Assembly (NCBI RefSeq): GCF_000447795.1
Contig: NZ_AUNI01000021.1
Location: 350,824-414,823, forward strand
Source: Bacteriovorax sp. Seq25_V
Lineage (GTDB): Bacteria; Bdellovibrionota; Bacteriovoracia; Bacteriovoracales; Bacteriovoracaceae
Reading direction: 5' to 3'
DNA: 64,000 nucleotides
How positions within the stretch are numbered: position 1 is the stretch's first letter; each line of letters starts with the position of its first letter. Below are positions 1 through 7,785 of this stretch, one piece after another. The notes under the pieces were generated by a model. That model ran no database searches. It was given only the letters and a program-made list of their open reading frames with translations, and was not told where the DNA came from. The translations under genes were made by a program, and so were the position numbers.

Positions 1-662
1 ATGAAACTTTAGTTAATGAATTTTTAGATGTTGCAGAATATGAGCGTATTCCTGATGTTGATAAGCTTGTCATCGACATGCGATATGCACTTGCCCCATT
101 CATTGGATTAACTATTAAACAGACAGATTTTACAGCTGTCTTTAAAATTATCACTAAGACTCTTAGAGAGCATGAAATTTATCTGCCACGAGAGTGGTTT
201 GTTGTATTTAGGGCACTGATCACCTTAGATGGTGTTGGTAAATCTTTAGGAATGGACTTTGATTTATTTTCGTTTTTACAAGATGACATTGAAGGCATTG
301 TTAAAAAGAATTTTCAAAAAGAATATTTTATTGAAGATGCATTTTGGCTGGGGAAAGATATTTTAAACTCATCGAGAGTCGTCCCTAGGCATCTTAGGTG
401 GTTCCTCAAAGAATGGTCAAAAAATGGTTATGCATTTGAAGTGAAACATCAAGGTTTTGAAAAATCATTTGATAAACTAGCTTCATCTTTAATTTTTTTA
501 GGATTTTGTCTATTTAGTTGTATTCTTTTTATGTCAGGCTTACAGCTTGTAAATATCGACACGTTACAAACGCTTGACCTCAGAAGTATTCCAAGTGTTA
601 GTTACTTATTATGGGCAGCCTCTTTGGGAATGTTCTTTTACGGATATACAAAAGCTAGATAG
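1..662 (+). CDS. ABC1/UbiB (AarF) family atypical kinase, C-terminal part
   Basis: The reading frame is already open at base 3, so this is the end of a gene that begins before the window; the first ATG at 78 is internal. The visible part resembles the C-terminal region of the AarF/UbiB/ABC1 atypical kinase family, around the segment PREWFVVFRALITLDGVG, which matches the family's 'lP..~..l.Ral..leGvgr.L' block. Two hydrophobic segments near the end (about residues 135-160 and 172-190 counted from the ATG at 78) look like the C-terminal membrane hairpin of UbiB proteins, which assist quinone biosynthesis at the inner membrane. The catalytic motifs lie outside the window, so activity cannot be judged. 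It converges on the acetyltransferase gene with one base between the stop codons. Confidence 0.75.
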   Translation, partial: ETLVNEFLDVAEYERIPDVDKLVIDMRYALAPFIGLTIKQTDFTAVFKIITKTLREHEIYLPREWFVVFRALITLDGVGKSLGMDFDLFSFLQDDIEGIVKKNFQKEYFIEDAFWLGKDILNSSRVVPRHLRWFLKEWSKNGYAFEVKHQGFEKSFDKLASSLIFLGFCLFSCILFMSGLQLVNIDTLQTLDLRSIPSVSYLLWAASLGMFFYGYTKAR

Positions 663-663
663 A

Positions 664-1686
664 TTAAATACTATCTAGGCCAGGGATATAGAAAAAGTTT
701 GAGTAGGGAAGTAATTCTAATGCAGGTCTTGGGCCGAAGATCATATGAATAAATTCAGTGTAGGTTGTCTTATAGTCTTTATCTAAAAAGCTAAAATGAA
801 TAATGTCATTTTCTAAACTTGAAATCACAATATCTTTTTTGAAAATATCCTCAATAAAATTTTTAAAGAGGTTGTTGGGATTTATCTTGATAAGGCCAAC
901 GTAAATTTCGTGATGACTTTCAATATACTGAATATGTTTTTCAGGAAGCCAGAGACGATAATCTTTGAACGCATTTACTAATTCTTCGTCATTGAGAAAA
1001 CTACATTCGTGAATAATGCCCGGTAAATCAAAACCTTTATTGAGTAAGAAATAATTTTCAATGCGATCATTCTTTCTCGAAATATATAATGAACTACTAG
1101 AGATAGAAGCGATAGTGTCCCAATCTCTAGAGCTTCTTAGTGGGTGAATGTAGTGTTCTAGTCTGTTTGCATAGAGTTCTTTGATTCTTTTAAAATCTTC
1201 TTTCGAAAGTTTTGAGAAACTTTCTTTTCTAAAGCCATTAATCTCATCTGTTAGCTCTTGCATTCCTGTCTGAAGAACAGAACCAAATTCGATAAAATTA
1301 AATTTGGCGTACATATCATCCTTCTCACTCCAAAGAATAAAAAATGCACAACTCTTTTCATATCTACTTAGAATATCTGTAAGGAACTCTTTGAATATTC
1401 CCTTTCCTCTTAACTCCTTTGAAACAGCTATGCCACCGATGAAAGCAGCTTGTGTTGAAATACTCTTCTTTGCCATTGTTTTTAAAGCAACTCCAATATG
1501 TGCAACAACTTCTTTCTTATCGTTAAGAAGGATGTGGCAATGATCATGATTAATAGGATTCATTAATGTATAGAAATCTGTATCAAATGCATGCTTTGAG
1601 GGGTAGTTGAATGATTCTTCAATAAGCGTAATAACTTCTTTATAAAGCTCTGGTGATTTTGCGAGTGTTGAATGGATTAATTTCAT
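664..1686 (-). CDS. GNAT family N-acetyltransferase with long C-terminal extension
   Basis: The first ~150 residues form a GNAT acetyltransferase domain that uses acetyl-CoA. The diagnostic motif A is IAVSKELRGKGIF at residues 86-98 (R/QxxGxG/A type), followed by the beta-strand CAFFILWSEKD. The remaining ~190 residues show no motif I recognise; two-part GNATs of this size often carry a second GNAT-like or sterol-carrier-like domain. The substrate is unknown. It is a single gene transcribed toward the kinase gene, with a start near 1686 and a 264-base gap before the oppositely directed flagellin. Confidence 0.75.
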   Translation of the reverse strand: MKLIHSTLAKSPELYKEVITLIEESFNYPSKHAFDTDFYTLMNPINHDHCHILLNDKKEVVAHIGVALKTMAKKSISTQAAFIGGIAVSKELRGKGIFKEFLTDILSRYEKSCAFFILWSEKDDMYAKFNFIEFGSVLQTGMQELTDEINGFRKESFSKLSKEDFKRIKELYANRLEHYIHPLRSSRDWDTIASISSSSLYISRKNDRIENYFLLNKGFDLPGIIHECSFLNDEELVNAFKDYRLWLPEKHIQYIESHHEIYVGLIKINPNNLFKNFIEDIFKKDIVISSLENDIIHFSFLDKDYKTTYTEFIHMIFGPRPALELLPYSNFFYIPGLDSI

Positions 1687-1836
1687 TTTTATCCCTTAAA
1701 AGACATTAACTATTTTTACATTCTTTAAAATATTACTTAAGAGAACCCGTGTTATTGCCCTTTAATGCTCGAGAAATCAGTGACTTAGATGGCGTTTCGG
1801 CAATATTTTCCTCTTCGAAAATAAAATCAAAAAAAA

Positions 1837-1863
1837 TAAAGAAAGAAAAATTGGGGGCGATAA
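1837..1863 (+). promoter_or_regulatory. Sigma-28 (FliA)-type promoter of first flagellin
   Basis: TAAA at 1837-1840, a 15-base spacer, then GGCGATAA at 1856-1863. This matches the sigma-28 consensus TAAA-N15-GCCGATAA except for one base and has exactly the expected spacing. It lies 87 bases before the flagellin ATG, as expected for a late flagellar gene. Confidence 0.8.
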
Positions 1864-1950
1864 GTCTCTTGTAACTGCTATTGATCGGTGTCAGTAGCGT
1901 ACATCTAGTTAAGAAGGAATCTTACTAGACCCAAGATCAAGGAGGATGAC

Positions 1951-2799
1951 ATGGGATTAAGAATTAACACCAACGTTGCATCTTTAAATGCTCAGAGAAA
2001 CCTGAGTACGACAAGAATCGGAATGCAACAATCTCTAGAAAAGCTTTCATCAGGGCAAAGAATTAACAGAGCTGGTGATGATGCTGCTGGTTTAGCAATT
2101 TCAGAAAATTTAAAAGCACAAATCAGGGGTCTTGGACAAGCTGAAAGAAATGCTGAAGATGGTATCTCTTTAGTTCAGATTGCTGAAGGTGCATTAGGTG
2201 AAGTATCAAATATTATGATTCGCTTAAGAGAACTATCTGTACAGGCTGCTTCTGATACTATCGGAGCAACAGAAAGAAAGTTTCTTAACGTAGAATTTGA
2301 ACAATTAACATCAGAAGTCGATCGTATCGCTAACTCGACAGAGTTTAACAGAGTGCCTCTTTTAAATGGTACTGGTGCGGTTTTTGATATCCAAATTGGG
2401 ACGAGAAACGATCCTATATCAGACAGATTAACATTTGATGCCTCTTCGGCGGATGTTAACGTTGCTGCACTTGGACTTAACCTTGCTTCGGTAGCAGACA
2501 AAATCTCTGCTCAGAACTCGTTATCTTCAATTGACCAGGCAATTGTATCTGTTTCTGGTATTAGAGCGGACTTTGGTGCCCTTCAAAACAGACTACAGTC
2601 GACGATTAACAATATCTCGACAAGTATTGAAAACCTTTCTGCCGCAAATTCACGTGTTAGAGACACTGATATCGCAGCAGAGACAGCGAACTTAACGAAA
2701 CAAAACATTTTAATGACTGCCGGTACTTCGGTTTTAGCGCAAGCGAACTCAAGTACAAAAAATGCCTTAAGTCTCATTCAAGCAGCGTCTCAAGGGTAA
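1951..2799 (+). CDS. fliC: Flagellin
   Basis: This 282-residue protein is a short flagellin that forms the helical flagellar filament after export through the flagellar type III apparatus. The N-terminal D0/D1 region (MGLRINTNVASLNAQRNL, then SSGQRINRAGDDAAGLAISE at about residues 36-55) and the C-terminal D1/D0 region (ANSRVRDTDIAAETA, then an amphipathic end with STKNALSLI) are both present. The variable D2/D3 domains are almost absent, as in other short bacterial flagellins. A strong AAGGAGGATGAC ribosome binding site precedes the ATG. A sigma-28-type promoter lies upstream. It is about half identical by eye to the second flagellin downstream, so they are paralogues from a duplication. Confidence 0.97.
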   Translation: MGLRINTNVASLNAQRNLSTTRIGMQQSLEKLSSGQRINRAGDDAAGLAISENLKAQIRGLGQAERNAEDGISLVQIAEGALGEVSNIMIRLRELSVQAASDTIGATERKFLNVEFEQLTSEVDRIANSTEFNRVPLLNGTGAVFDIQIGTRNDPISDRLTFDASSADVNVAALGLNLASVADKISAQNSLSSIDQAIVSVSGIRADFGALQNRLQSTINNISTSIENLSAANSRVRDTDIAAETANLTKQNILMTAGTSVLAQANSSTKNALSLIQAASQG

Positions 2800-3051
2800 T
2801 CCCCTTAAGACGTTTGTTTGAAGACTTGAAGAAATTTTTAATAAAAGCATTTTTATAATGGAGCAGTGTATGTTGATGACAACAGGATGAATATAAAAAC
2901 GCAATTATTGGCTGCAATCTTTAATTGCTTATCAATCAAATAATGAGGAAAAAAAGAGATTGATTTGTCCATTGTTAGTTAGCAAAAATTTTATTAACAA
3001 AAAGGCAAGCTTGCGCACGGATGCACAAGTACTTAAACAGGAGGTTTGGAT

Positions 3052-3069
3052 ATGAATGAAGGAGATTAA
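3052..3069 (+). promoter_or_regulatory. Five-codon leader ORF (MNEGD) overlapping the flagellin ribosome binding site
   Basis: ATG at 3052 follows an AGGAGG site at 3039-3044 with 7 bases between. The frame reads five codons and stops with TAA at 3067-3069, two bases before the flagellin ATG at 3072. The second flagellin's own GAAGGAGA site lies inside this mini-ORF. Translating ribosomes would therefore open or cover that site, which suggests translational coupling. That the leader is actually translated is inference. Confidence 0.4.
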
Positions 3070-3071
3070 AA

Positions 3072-3908
3072 ATGGGCTTAAGAGTAAATACGAATGTTAT
3101 GTCTTTGTCGGCGCAAAGAACATTAGCACAAACAAATAAAAATGTTGGAGATAACCTTAGAAAATTAGCTTCTGGGGAAAGAATAACTAGGGCAGGGGAC
3201 GACGCTGCCGGTCTGGCGATCAGTGAAAACTTGAAAGCTCAGATTAGAGGGATGAGACAGGCTAAGAGAAACGCAAATGATGCAATCTCTCTCATCCAAA
3301 CTGCTGAAGGTGGATTAAGTGAAGTATCAAATATCATCATTAGGCTTAGGGAACTCGCAGTACAAACTGCAAACGACACTCTTGGACCACAAGAGAGAAA
3401 GTTTACAGACATTGAGTTTCAAAATCTTAAAGAAGAAATTGATAGGATCTCAAGATCTGCTGAATTTAACGGAATCAAGCTTCTCGATGGAACAGGCGGA
3501 AGACTTGAGTTCCAAGTTGGGATCAAGAATGATCCAATTCTGGATAGACTTGTCTATGACGGAACTGGCTCAGATGCTACGCTTGCAGCACTTGGTCTCT
3601 CAGCTGACTCTGTTGCTACAAAAGAAGGTTCTCAAGCCGCTCTTAAAAAACTCGATGATGCGCTCGTGCAAGTCAACGGTGTTAGGGCAGGAATGGGTGC
3701 TCTTCAAAATAGGCTTCAGTCTACCGTCAACAATCTTGGCGTTAGTGATGAAAACCTATCGGCAGCAAATTCGCGAATTAGGGATGTCGACGTTGCAGAT
3801 GAGACTGCAAAGTTAACTAAAAACAACATCCTAATGCAAGCAGGTGCATCTGTATTATCTCAGGCGAATCAGGCACCAAATGTAGCGTTATCGCTAATTA
3901 AAGGATAA
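3072..3908 (+). CDS. fliC: Flagellin (second copy)
   Basis: A 278-residue flagellin paralogous to the one at 1951. It has the conserved N-terminal segment MGLRVNTNVMSLSAQRTL, the block SGERITRAGDDAAGLAISE, and the C-terminal block AANSRIRDVDVADETAKLTK. The central variable domains are reduced. It starts at the ATG following GAAGGAGATTAAAA. I found no sigma-28 promoter of its own in the 272-base gap, so it may depend on read-through from the first flagellin or on another promoter. A strong hairpin follows the stop codon. Two or more flagellins of differing sequence usually build different segments of one filament. Confidence 0.97.
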   Translation: MGLRVNTNVMSLSAQRTLAQTNKNVGDNLRKLASGERITRAGDDAAGLAISENLKAQIRGMRQAKRNANDAISLIQTAEGGLSEVSNIIIRLRELAVQTANDTLGPQERKFTDIEFQNLKEEIDRISRSAEFNGIKLLDGTGGRLEFQVGIKNDPILDRLVYDGTGSDATLAALGLSADSVATKEGSQAALKKLDDALVQVNGVRAGMGALQNRLQSTVNNLGVSDENLSAANSRIRDVDVADETAKLTKNNILMQAGASVLSQANQAPNVALSLIKG

Positions 3909-3920
3909 ATCAATCTCTTG

Positions 3921-3971
3921 GGCGGCTATAGTTTCGAATGAAACATAGCTGCCTTCCTCTATTTTCTTTCT
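3921..3971 (+). terminator. Strong hairpin terminator after the flagellin pair
   Basis: The arms GGCGGCTATAGTTTC and GAAACATAGCTGCC (3921-3953) form a long stem with two mismatches and a four-base GAAT loop. A pyrimidine-rich tract (TTCCTCTATTTTCTTTCT) follows, consistent with rho-independent termination. Confidence 0.7.
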
Positions 3972-3985
3972 GTAAAATCAATTAA
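3951..3985 (+). repeat. Imperfect ~33-bp repeat, copy 1
   Basis: The segment starting GCCTTCCTCT and ending TAAAATCAATTAA recurs at 4828-4859 in the same orientation with a few substitutions and a small length change. Copy 1 includes the tail of the flagellin terminator. Confidence 0.55.
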
Positions 3986-4076
3986 TTATCAATGATGACT
4001 CTGTTGTCACCTAGTAACCATTTAATATCGTTCAAAAATGTTAAAATTTACACAAACTTTTCAATTAAACGATTGT

Positions 4077-4121
4077 TTGAATTTTGTTGACGTGTTAACT
4101 ATATTGTTAGGACATTAACTA
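4077..4121 (+). promoter_or_regulatory. Promoter of the marR-type gene with TTAACTA direct repeats
   Basis: TTGAAT (4077-4082), a 17-base spacer and TATATT (4100-4105) form a sigma-70-type promoter. TTAACTA occurs at 4095-4101 and again at 4115-4121, exactly 20 bases apart and overlapping the -10 box and the start region. That is a plausible binding site for the adjacent MarR-type regulator acting on itself. Confidence 0.45.
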
Positions 4122-4135
4122 ATGGAAGGAAATAT

Positions 4136-4594
4136 ATGCAAAGAAAAGAAATTAAACTTCATGAGCTTGATTTAGACATCCTTGCCGCGAATATTAGGAC
4201 AACTAAGTTATTCGATGATCTTATAACTAAAGGAATCGCACAGTACGGAATTTCAAAACCTCAATTTGATATTATGGTTTTCATTTATTTTGGTGAGGAA
4301 AAGAAAACTACAGTAACAGAAATTGCAATAAATAACTCTGTTTCAAAAGCAAATGTAACTGGCATTATGAATAGAATGATCACTCAGGGACTTATTCAGT
4401 CTGTCGTTGATCAAAAGGATGCAAGAGTCAAAAATGTTACTCTGACTGAAAAAGGTGAAGAGTTAATGAAAACAACAGTGCCTGTGTATCAAGATCTGAT
4501 AAGAAAAACCCTAAGCCCATTTTCTCACGCTGAGAAAGAATTACTTCTGAAGCAATTAAAGCACATTGAAGGCTGTATTAGAGAGAAGCTTTAG
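4136..4594 (+). CDS. MarR family transcriptional regulator
   Basis: A 152-residue protein of typical MarR length. It has a winged helix-turn-helix: TVTEIAINNSVSKANVTGIMNRM at about residues 61-83 is the helix-turn-helix, and DQKDARVKNVTLTEKGEEL is the wing with the family's D-x-R-x5-LT pattern. MarR proteins bind palindromic DNA as dimers and are released by small ligands; the ligand here cannot be deduced. The ATG follows GGAAGGAAATAT. The neighbouring downstream gene is separated by 274 bases, so the target is not obvious beyond possible self-control. Confidence 0.9.
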   Translation: MQRKEIKLHELDLDILAANIRTTKLFDDLITKGIAQYGISKPQFDIMVFIYFGEEKKTTVTEIAINNSVSKANVTGIMNRMITQGLIQSVVDQKDARVKNVTLTEKGEELMKTTVPVYQDLIRKTLSPFSHAEKELLLKQLKHIEGCIREKL

Positions 4595-4827
4595 AGTTCA
4601 TTATAAAAAATATGCTTATGGTGGCTTCTTTGCTTGGGCTATATTGGATTTAAAGTCGTGTGGTGGATAAGGGGTGCAAGGTGGCATAAGTGGAGGAGCA
4701 TGAGTTCCTATCAGTAACGCTAAATTTTGAGAGAGGGTTAATTGATTAGGTATGATGAATGCTCAAGTGGAACTCTGAATTCTAATAATTTTTTTGAAGC
4801 TAACTGATTAAGGATAGGGTCATACTT

Positions 4828-4859
4828 GCCTTCCTCTCTTTTTCTCTAAAATCAATTAA
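4828..4859 (+). repeat. Imperfect ~33-bp repeat, copy 2
   Basis: Second copy of the segment at 3951-3985, here reading GCCTTCCTCTCTTTTTCTCT then AAAATCAATTAA. It ends ten bases before the ATG at 4869 and so forms the 5' leader of the next gene. The hairpin that precedes copy 1 is not preserved here. The 274-base gap before it (4595-4868) shows no convincing ORF or RNA. Confidence 0.5.
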
Positions 4860-4868
4860 AATATAAGA

Positions 4869-5861
4869 ATGAGTGAAAACACTGTAGTTCGACGTAAGAC
4901 TGTATTAATTTTTGGTATCTCTTCATTTGTTGGTTCATCACTAGCAGAATTCTTTAAAAAAGATTACCGAGTGGTTGGTACGTATAATGATACACCTGTT
5001 ACAATTCCTGGGGTCATGACAATTCCTTGTAGTGTTCTTTCTAAGGAAGAAGTGCAACTTATTATGTTTTCGACTCGACCGGATATTACGATCTATGCGG
5101 CAGGGATGTCTTCAATTGTAGACTGTGCACTTGAGGAAGGAAGAGCAGATGCTTTGAATACAAGTGGTCTTTTCAATGTTGTTGAGTATTGTCAGCGCTA
5201 TAAATCACAAATTATTTATATTTCATCTAATTTTGTTTTCGCTGGTGAAGACAAGAGTTATTTGGAAATGGACATTCCAGATCCCAACACCGTTTACGGT
5301 AGAACACAGGCTTCAGCAGAATTTTATATTCAAAAGACATCACTAAACTATTTAGTTTTTAGATCATGTAAACTATATGGGAGAAATATCAGTCCAAGAA
5401 AGAGTGGATGGTTTGAAAAGTTGCAAGACTATACCCACTTTAGAAAGCAAATGACTGTAGATGATTATGTGAGTGTAGGCTTCCTTGATGTGAGTTACCT
5501 TGGAATGATCATTAAGATGTGTGTCGACAAGGGAATTCAAAATAGATTGTTCCAAATCAGTTCTGCTGATAAAATGACTCACTATGAATTTGCCAAAACA
5601 TATACAAAAGTTTTTGGAGAGACAGACCACAATATCACCAAAGGGAAATGGTCATACCCAGTAATGGCGACAGCACATGCCGCCGCTGCATCATCTGATA
5701 ATAAACTACACTTTAAGCTGGATGTTACAAATGCAGAGGGTTTCTTAAACTTAAAATTTCCAACAATCGAAGAGTCTCTCGAGTTTACATTTAGAAGATT
5801 GAAGGGCGTCAAGAAAGAGAATAAGAAGTCGGATCAAGGACAGGGCATTACTTTTATTTGA
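4869..5861 (+). CDS. NAD(P)-binding sugar epimerase/reductase-like protein (RmlD type)
   Basis: A 330-residue extended short-chain dehydrogenase. The Rossmann motif GxxxFVG is at residues 16-22 (GISSFVG), and the strand IIYISSNFVFAG at about 115-126 matches the SS[TD]YVFxG block of dTDP-4-dehydrorhamnose reductases. The catalytic Y-x3-K motif reads YGRTQ (143-147), so the usual lysine is glutamine and classical reductase activity is doubtful. Substrate-binding features (RSCKLYG) remain. It probably acts on, or senses, a nucleotide sugar or polysaccharide precursor. There is no good ribosome binding site before the ATG. Alternative: a non-catalytic NmrA-like regulator. Confidence 0.7.
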   Translation: MSENTVVRRKTVLIFGISSFVGSSLAEFFKKDYRVVGTYNDTPVTIPGVMTIPCSVLSKEEVQLIMFSTRPDITIYAAGMSSIVDCALEEGRADALNTSGLFNVVEYCQRYKSQIIYISSNFVFAGEDKSYLEMDIPDPNTVYGRTQASAEFYIQKTSLNYLVFRSCKLYGRNISPRKSGWFEKLQDYTHFRKQMTVDDYVSVGFLDVSYLGMIIKMCVDKGIQNRLFQISSADKMTHYEFAKTYTKVFGETDHNITKGKWSYPVMATAHAAAASSDNKLHFKLDVTNAEGFLNLKFPTIEESLEFTFRRLKGVKKENKKSDQGQGITFI

Positions 5862-5868
5862 TTATATT

Positions 5869-5897
5869 TTGACAACCTTCGCGCTATATCGCATCAT
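5869..5897 (+). promoter_or_regulatory. Possible promoter of the gene at 5905
   Basis: TTGACA at 5869-5874, a 17-base spacer and CATCAT at 5892-5897. The start of transcription would fall next to the ATG at 5905, implying a leaderless or nearly leaderless message, in line with the weak ribosome binding site there. The -10 box is poor. Confidence 0.35.
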
Positions 5898-5904
5898 ATA
5901 GAGT

Positions 5905-6444
5905 ATGGATATCGTAAAATATAATAAAGACAATAAAGAAGTTTCGACTAAGTGGATCGAAAATCTAGCGCTTGAAGAAATCAACATGGAAGAGTCTGGT
6001 GTCGTGAGTTTTAATGATCACCTCAATCCAGCTTATCTTCTTGAAGAGTCGTCTATTAATTTTATGAATGAACTAAGAGATCTATTCGAGATCTTCGTTC
6101 ACCAGTTTAATGAGTTTAGAGGTGGAACACCTGGAAGCGTCATTAAAATCTTTAAAATCGCCAACACTGTAAATGACTTTATGCTTTATAGAAATTCTCT
6201 TCGCTTAATTTTTGCAAGAAGAGCCGATGATCTTATTTCAATTGGTTTTCTTGCAAATGGAAAAGATGTTTTCTCTGCAAGGTTAAGCGATAGCCAAGGT
6301 TACGGCGAAACAACTGTTCATGAGATTAGAGCTCATATTGGGCCATTTAATCAAATTTCATGGAAGTTTTCTAATGAGCCGGTAGAGATTGAAGCATTAG
6401 CAAGACATTACCTGGCTGAATTTATCAAGTTATCAGCAAGATAA
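5905..6444 (+). CDS. Conserved-looking hypothetical protein, 179 residues
   Basis: I do not recognise a family. The protein is soluble, with no signal peptide or membrane segment. It has an acidic N-terminal third and a mixed alpha/beta C-terminal part (RLIFARRADDLISIGFLANGK, then VHEIRAHIGPFNQISWKF). Codon use is like that of its neighbours, and it fills the space between the reductase-like gene and the Tad locus, so it looks like a real gene. The ATG has only a weak GAG upstream; a TTGACA element lies 31 bases before it. Confidence 0.6.
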   Translation: MDIVKYNKDNKEVSTKWIENLALEEINMEESGVVSFNDHLNPAYLLEESSINFMNELRDLFEIFVHQFNEFRGGTPGSVIKIFKIANTVNDFMLYRNSLRLIFARRADDLISIGFLANGKDVFSARLSDSQGYGETTVHEIRAHIGPFNQISWKFSNEPVEIEALARHYLAEFIKLSAR

Positions 6445-6741
6445 TAATAAGAGTCCCATAGTTGGTTTTTCGAAAGTCTCCGCCCGTCAATCGACAGGTG
6501 GATGCAGTATTTAATCATTTTAGGCTTCTCAATTTACATGAGCTTGCTCACCATAATCAGGGACCGCTTCCTTTCATATATTTGTAGGGCAAAGAACTTG
6601 TTATTGCCAACTACAGGACCCAAATTCATTATACATCTTCCTCTACATTCTGGACAACAAAGAATCGTGGCACTAAATTTTCAATCTTGACACAAGATTT
6701 CAACACTTTACCAATATCTTGTTTAAGTTTGCGCTGCAATG
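6445..6741. other. Intergenic region upstream of the Tad locus, no gene supported
   Basis: About 390 bases separate the preceding stop codon from the first pilin. A 62-codon ORF at 6502-6690 has no ribosome binding site and no recognisable protein pattern. A short hairpin (CCGCC/GGTGG around 6481-6503) is present. On the minus strand a ~47-codon stretch encodes a CCPEC-like motif, which might be a decayed zinc-finger fragment, but I cannot support it as a gene or transposon remnant. Confidence 0.4.
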
Positions 6742-6750
6742 TGTTATAAT
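6742..6750 (+). promoter_or_regulatory. Extended -10 promoter upstream of the pilin operon
   Basis: TGT-TATAAT at 6742-6750 is a perfect -10 hexamer with the extended TGn. The -35 region (TTTAAG, 17 bases upstream) is weak, which extended -10 promoters tolerate. The leader would be about 78 bases and contains the TCTGAAG/CTTCAGA stem (6775-6781 and 6804-6810). Confidence 0.55.
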
Positions 6751-6767
6751 TTTAATAACTAATCTAC

Positions 6768-6795
6768 TAAAGTTTCTGAAGGAAAGCTTCGATAA
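6768..6795 (+). promoter_or_regulatory. Sigma-28-like promoter of the Flp pilin
   Basis: TAAAGTTT at 6768-6775 is identical to the E. coli sigma-28 -35 element. TTCGATAA at 6788-6795 matches six of eight -10 bases. The spacer is one base longer than ideal (N16 counted from TAAA). A transcript would start about 32 bases before the pilin ATG. Confidence 0.45.
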
Positions 6796-6834
6796 GTTTG
6801 GAACTTCAGACATAGTTAATTTTAGGAGAAGTAT

Positions 6835-7017
6835 ATGAAGAAGTTTATGGAATTTCTTAGAGACGAAGAAGGTCAGACATCGACAGAGTACATTCTACTC
6901 GTTGCCGTTGCGGCCATGTTAGTTTTTAAGTTCAAAAACGCAGCAGCGCCAAAAATTGATGAGTTAACTCAGAAAGTATTCGGTGAAGCTATGAATATGG
7001 ACTTTACAGGAAATTAA
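6835..7017 (+). CDS. flp: Flp/Tad major pilin
   Basis: A 60-residue prepilin. After a short charged leader (MKKFMEFLRDEEG) comes QTSTEYILLVAVAAMLVFKF, a class III-type pilin motif in which the prepilin peptidase cuts between G and Q. The conserved E-Y pair and the hydrophobic polymerisation helix follow. Flp pilins assemble into thin adhesive pili through the Tad machine. It is first in the operon, has the best ribosome binding site (TTTTAGGAGAAGTAT), and is followed by the peptidase and assembly genes, so it is probably the major subunit. Confidence 0.9.
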   Translation: MKKFMEFLRDEEGQTSTEYILLVAVAAMLVFKFKNAAAPKIDELTQKVFGEAMNMDFTGN

Positions 7018-7063
7018 GAAGAATTTTCGCTATCTAGATATAAGTTGTAGCTTCTAGTACCCT

Positions 7064-7276
7064 ATGAGTATGTTAAAACATGCTCAAGGTCAGGCGCTGC
7101 TTGAATATATTTTCGTATTTGCAATATTCTCATTGATTGCCATCAGTGCAGCGAAGGGTATTGCAATATTTTCTGAAGGATTCTTCAAAAATTTCACTTA
7201 TCATTTAACTCAAGAACTAACGACTGGTGCATGTGCTCAGGGATGTTGGCATAACGGCTACGAGAACTTGGAGTAG
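7064..7276 (+). CDS. Tad minor pilin or pseudopilin
   Basis: A 70-residue protein with the same N-terminal plan as the Flp pilin: a short basic leader, then GQALLEYIFVFAIFSLIAI, with cleavage expected between G and Q. The C-terminal part holds two cysteines (GACAQGC) that could form a disulfide, a feature missing from the first pilin. It lies 46 bases after the first pilin and three bases before the peptidase gene. The ATG at 7064 has little ribosome binding site; a second ATG two codons later is possible. Confidence 0.75.
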   Translation: MSMLKHAQGQALLEYIFVFAIFSLIAISAAKGIAIFSEGFFKNFTYHLTQELTTGACAQGCWHNGYENLE

Positions 7277-7278
7277 CG

Positions 7279-7785
7279 ATGCCATTTGTTGTCTTTGCTT
7301 ACTTAGCTGTTCAAATTCTTATCGTTGCCTATCATGATTTTCAAACGAAGAAAATTTCTAATAAATGGTCGCTGATCAATATTGGTTTCTATGTTTTCTT
7401 TACATTAATTTTTCCAGAGTATTATACATTCTCTCTAGAAACATTTATTTGGCCATTAGGATTTTTCGTAGCAGGATTTATTCTCTTCCTGATGAAGATA
7501 ATGGGAGGGGGAGATTCAAAGTATCTCGCTTCTTTCTATCTCCTCATTCCTTCTCAGTTTCATGAGCAGGCTTTCTTTTCTCTCGCAATTGCAACTGTTC
7601 TAGTTGGAGGCTCTGTATTCACTAAAAATATCATGAAGAATGCAGACCTTATTATGACTGCTTTTAAGAACAAAGACATTAAGCTCGTGAGAAGTATTTT
7701 TGGAAAGAAATTTGCTTTTGCTCCAGTTATTTTTATTTCATGGATATGGTTTGGTTGGATCATTAAGGAGAAGATATTATTTTGA
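7279..7785 (+). CDS. cpaA: Prepilin peptidase of the Tad system (A24 family)
   Basis: A 168-residue polytopic membrane aspartyl protease (TadV/CpaA). The two catalytic aspartates are visible in YHDFQTKKISN (Asp at about 20) and in GGGDSKY (GxGD motif, about residue 77). It cleaves the leaders of the Flp-type pilins at the inner membrane. There is no N-methylase domain, as usual for the short Tad peptidases. Its stop codon overlaps the next gene by four bases. Confidence 0.9.
   Translation: MPFVVFAYLAVQILIVAYHDFQTKKISNKWSLINIGFYVFFTLIFPEYYTFSLETFIWPLGFFVAGFILFLMKIMGGGDSKYLASFYLLIPSQFHEQAFFSLAIATVLVGGSVFTKNIMKNADLIMTAFKNKDIKLVRSIFGKKFAFAPVIFISWIWFGWIIKEKILF

Noticed and set aside
2887..2943. 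18-codon ORF between the flagellins
   Set aside because: The ATG directly abuts a weak AGG with no spacing; no sign of selection as a peptide.
2940..3030. Sigma-54 promoter before the second flagellin
   Set aside because: TTGGC...TTGC and GGC...TGC pairs are present but their spacing is 17 or 9 bases, not the required 12.
6502..6690. 62-codon ORF before the Tad locus
   Set aside because: No ribosome binding site, no recognisable protein pattern and codon use unlike its neighbours.
6540..6690. Minus-strand CCPEC-containing stretch, possible transposase zinc-finger remnant
   Set aside because: Only ~47 codons, no other transposase motif, no inverted repeats or target duplication.
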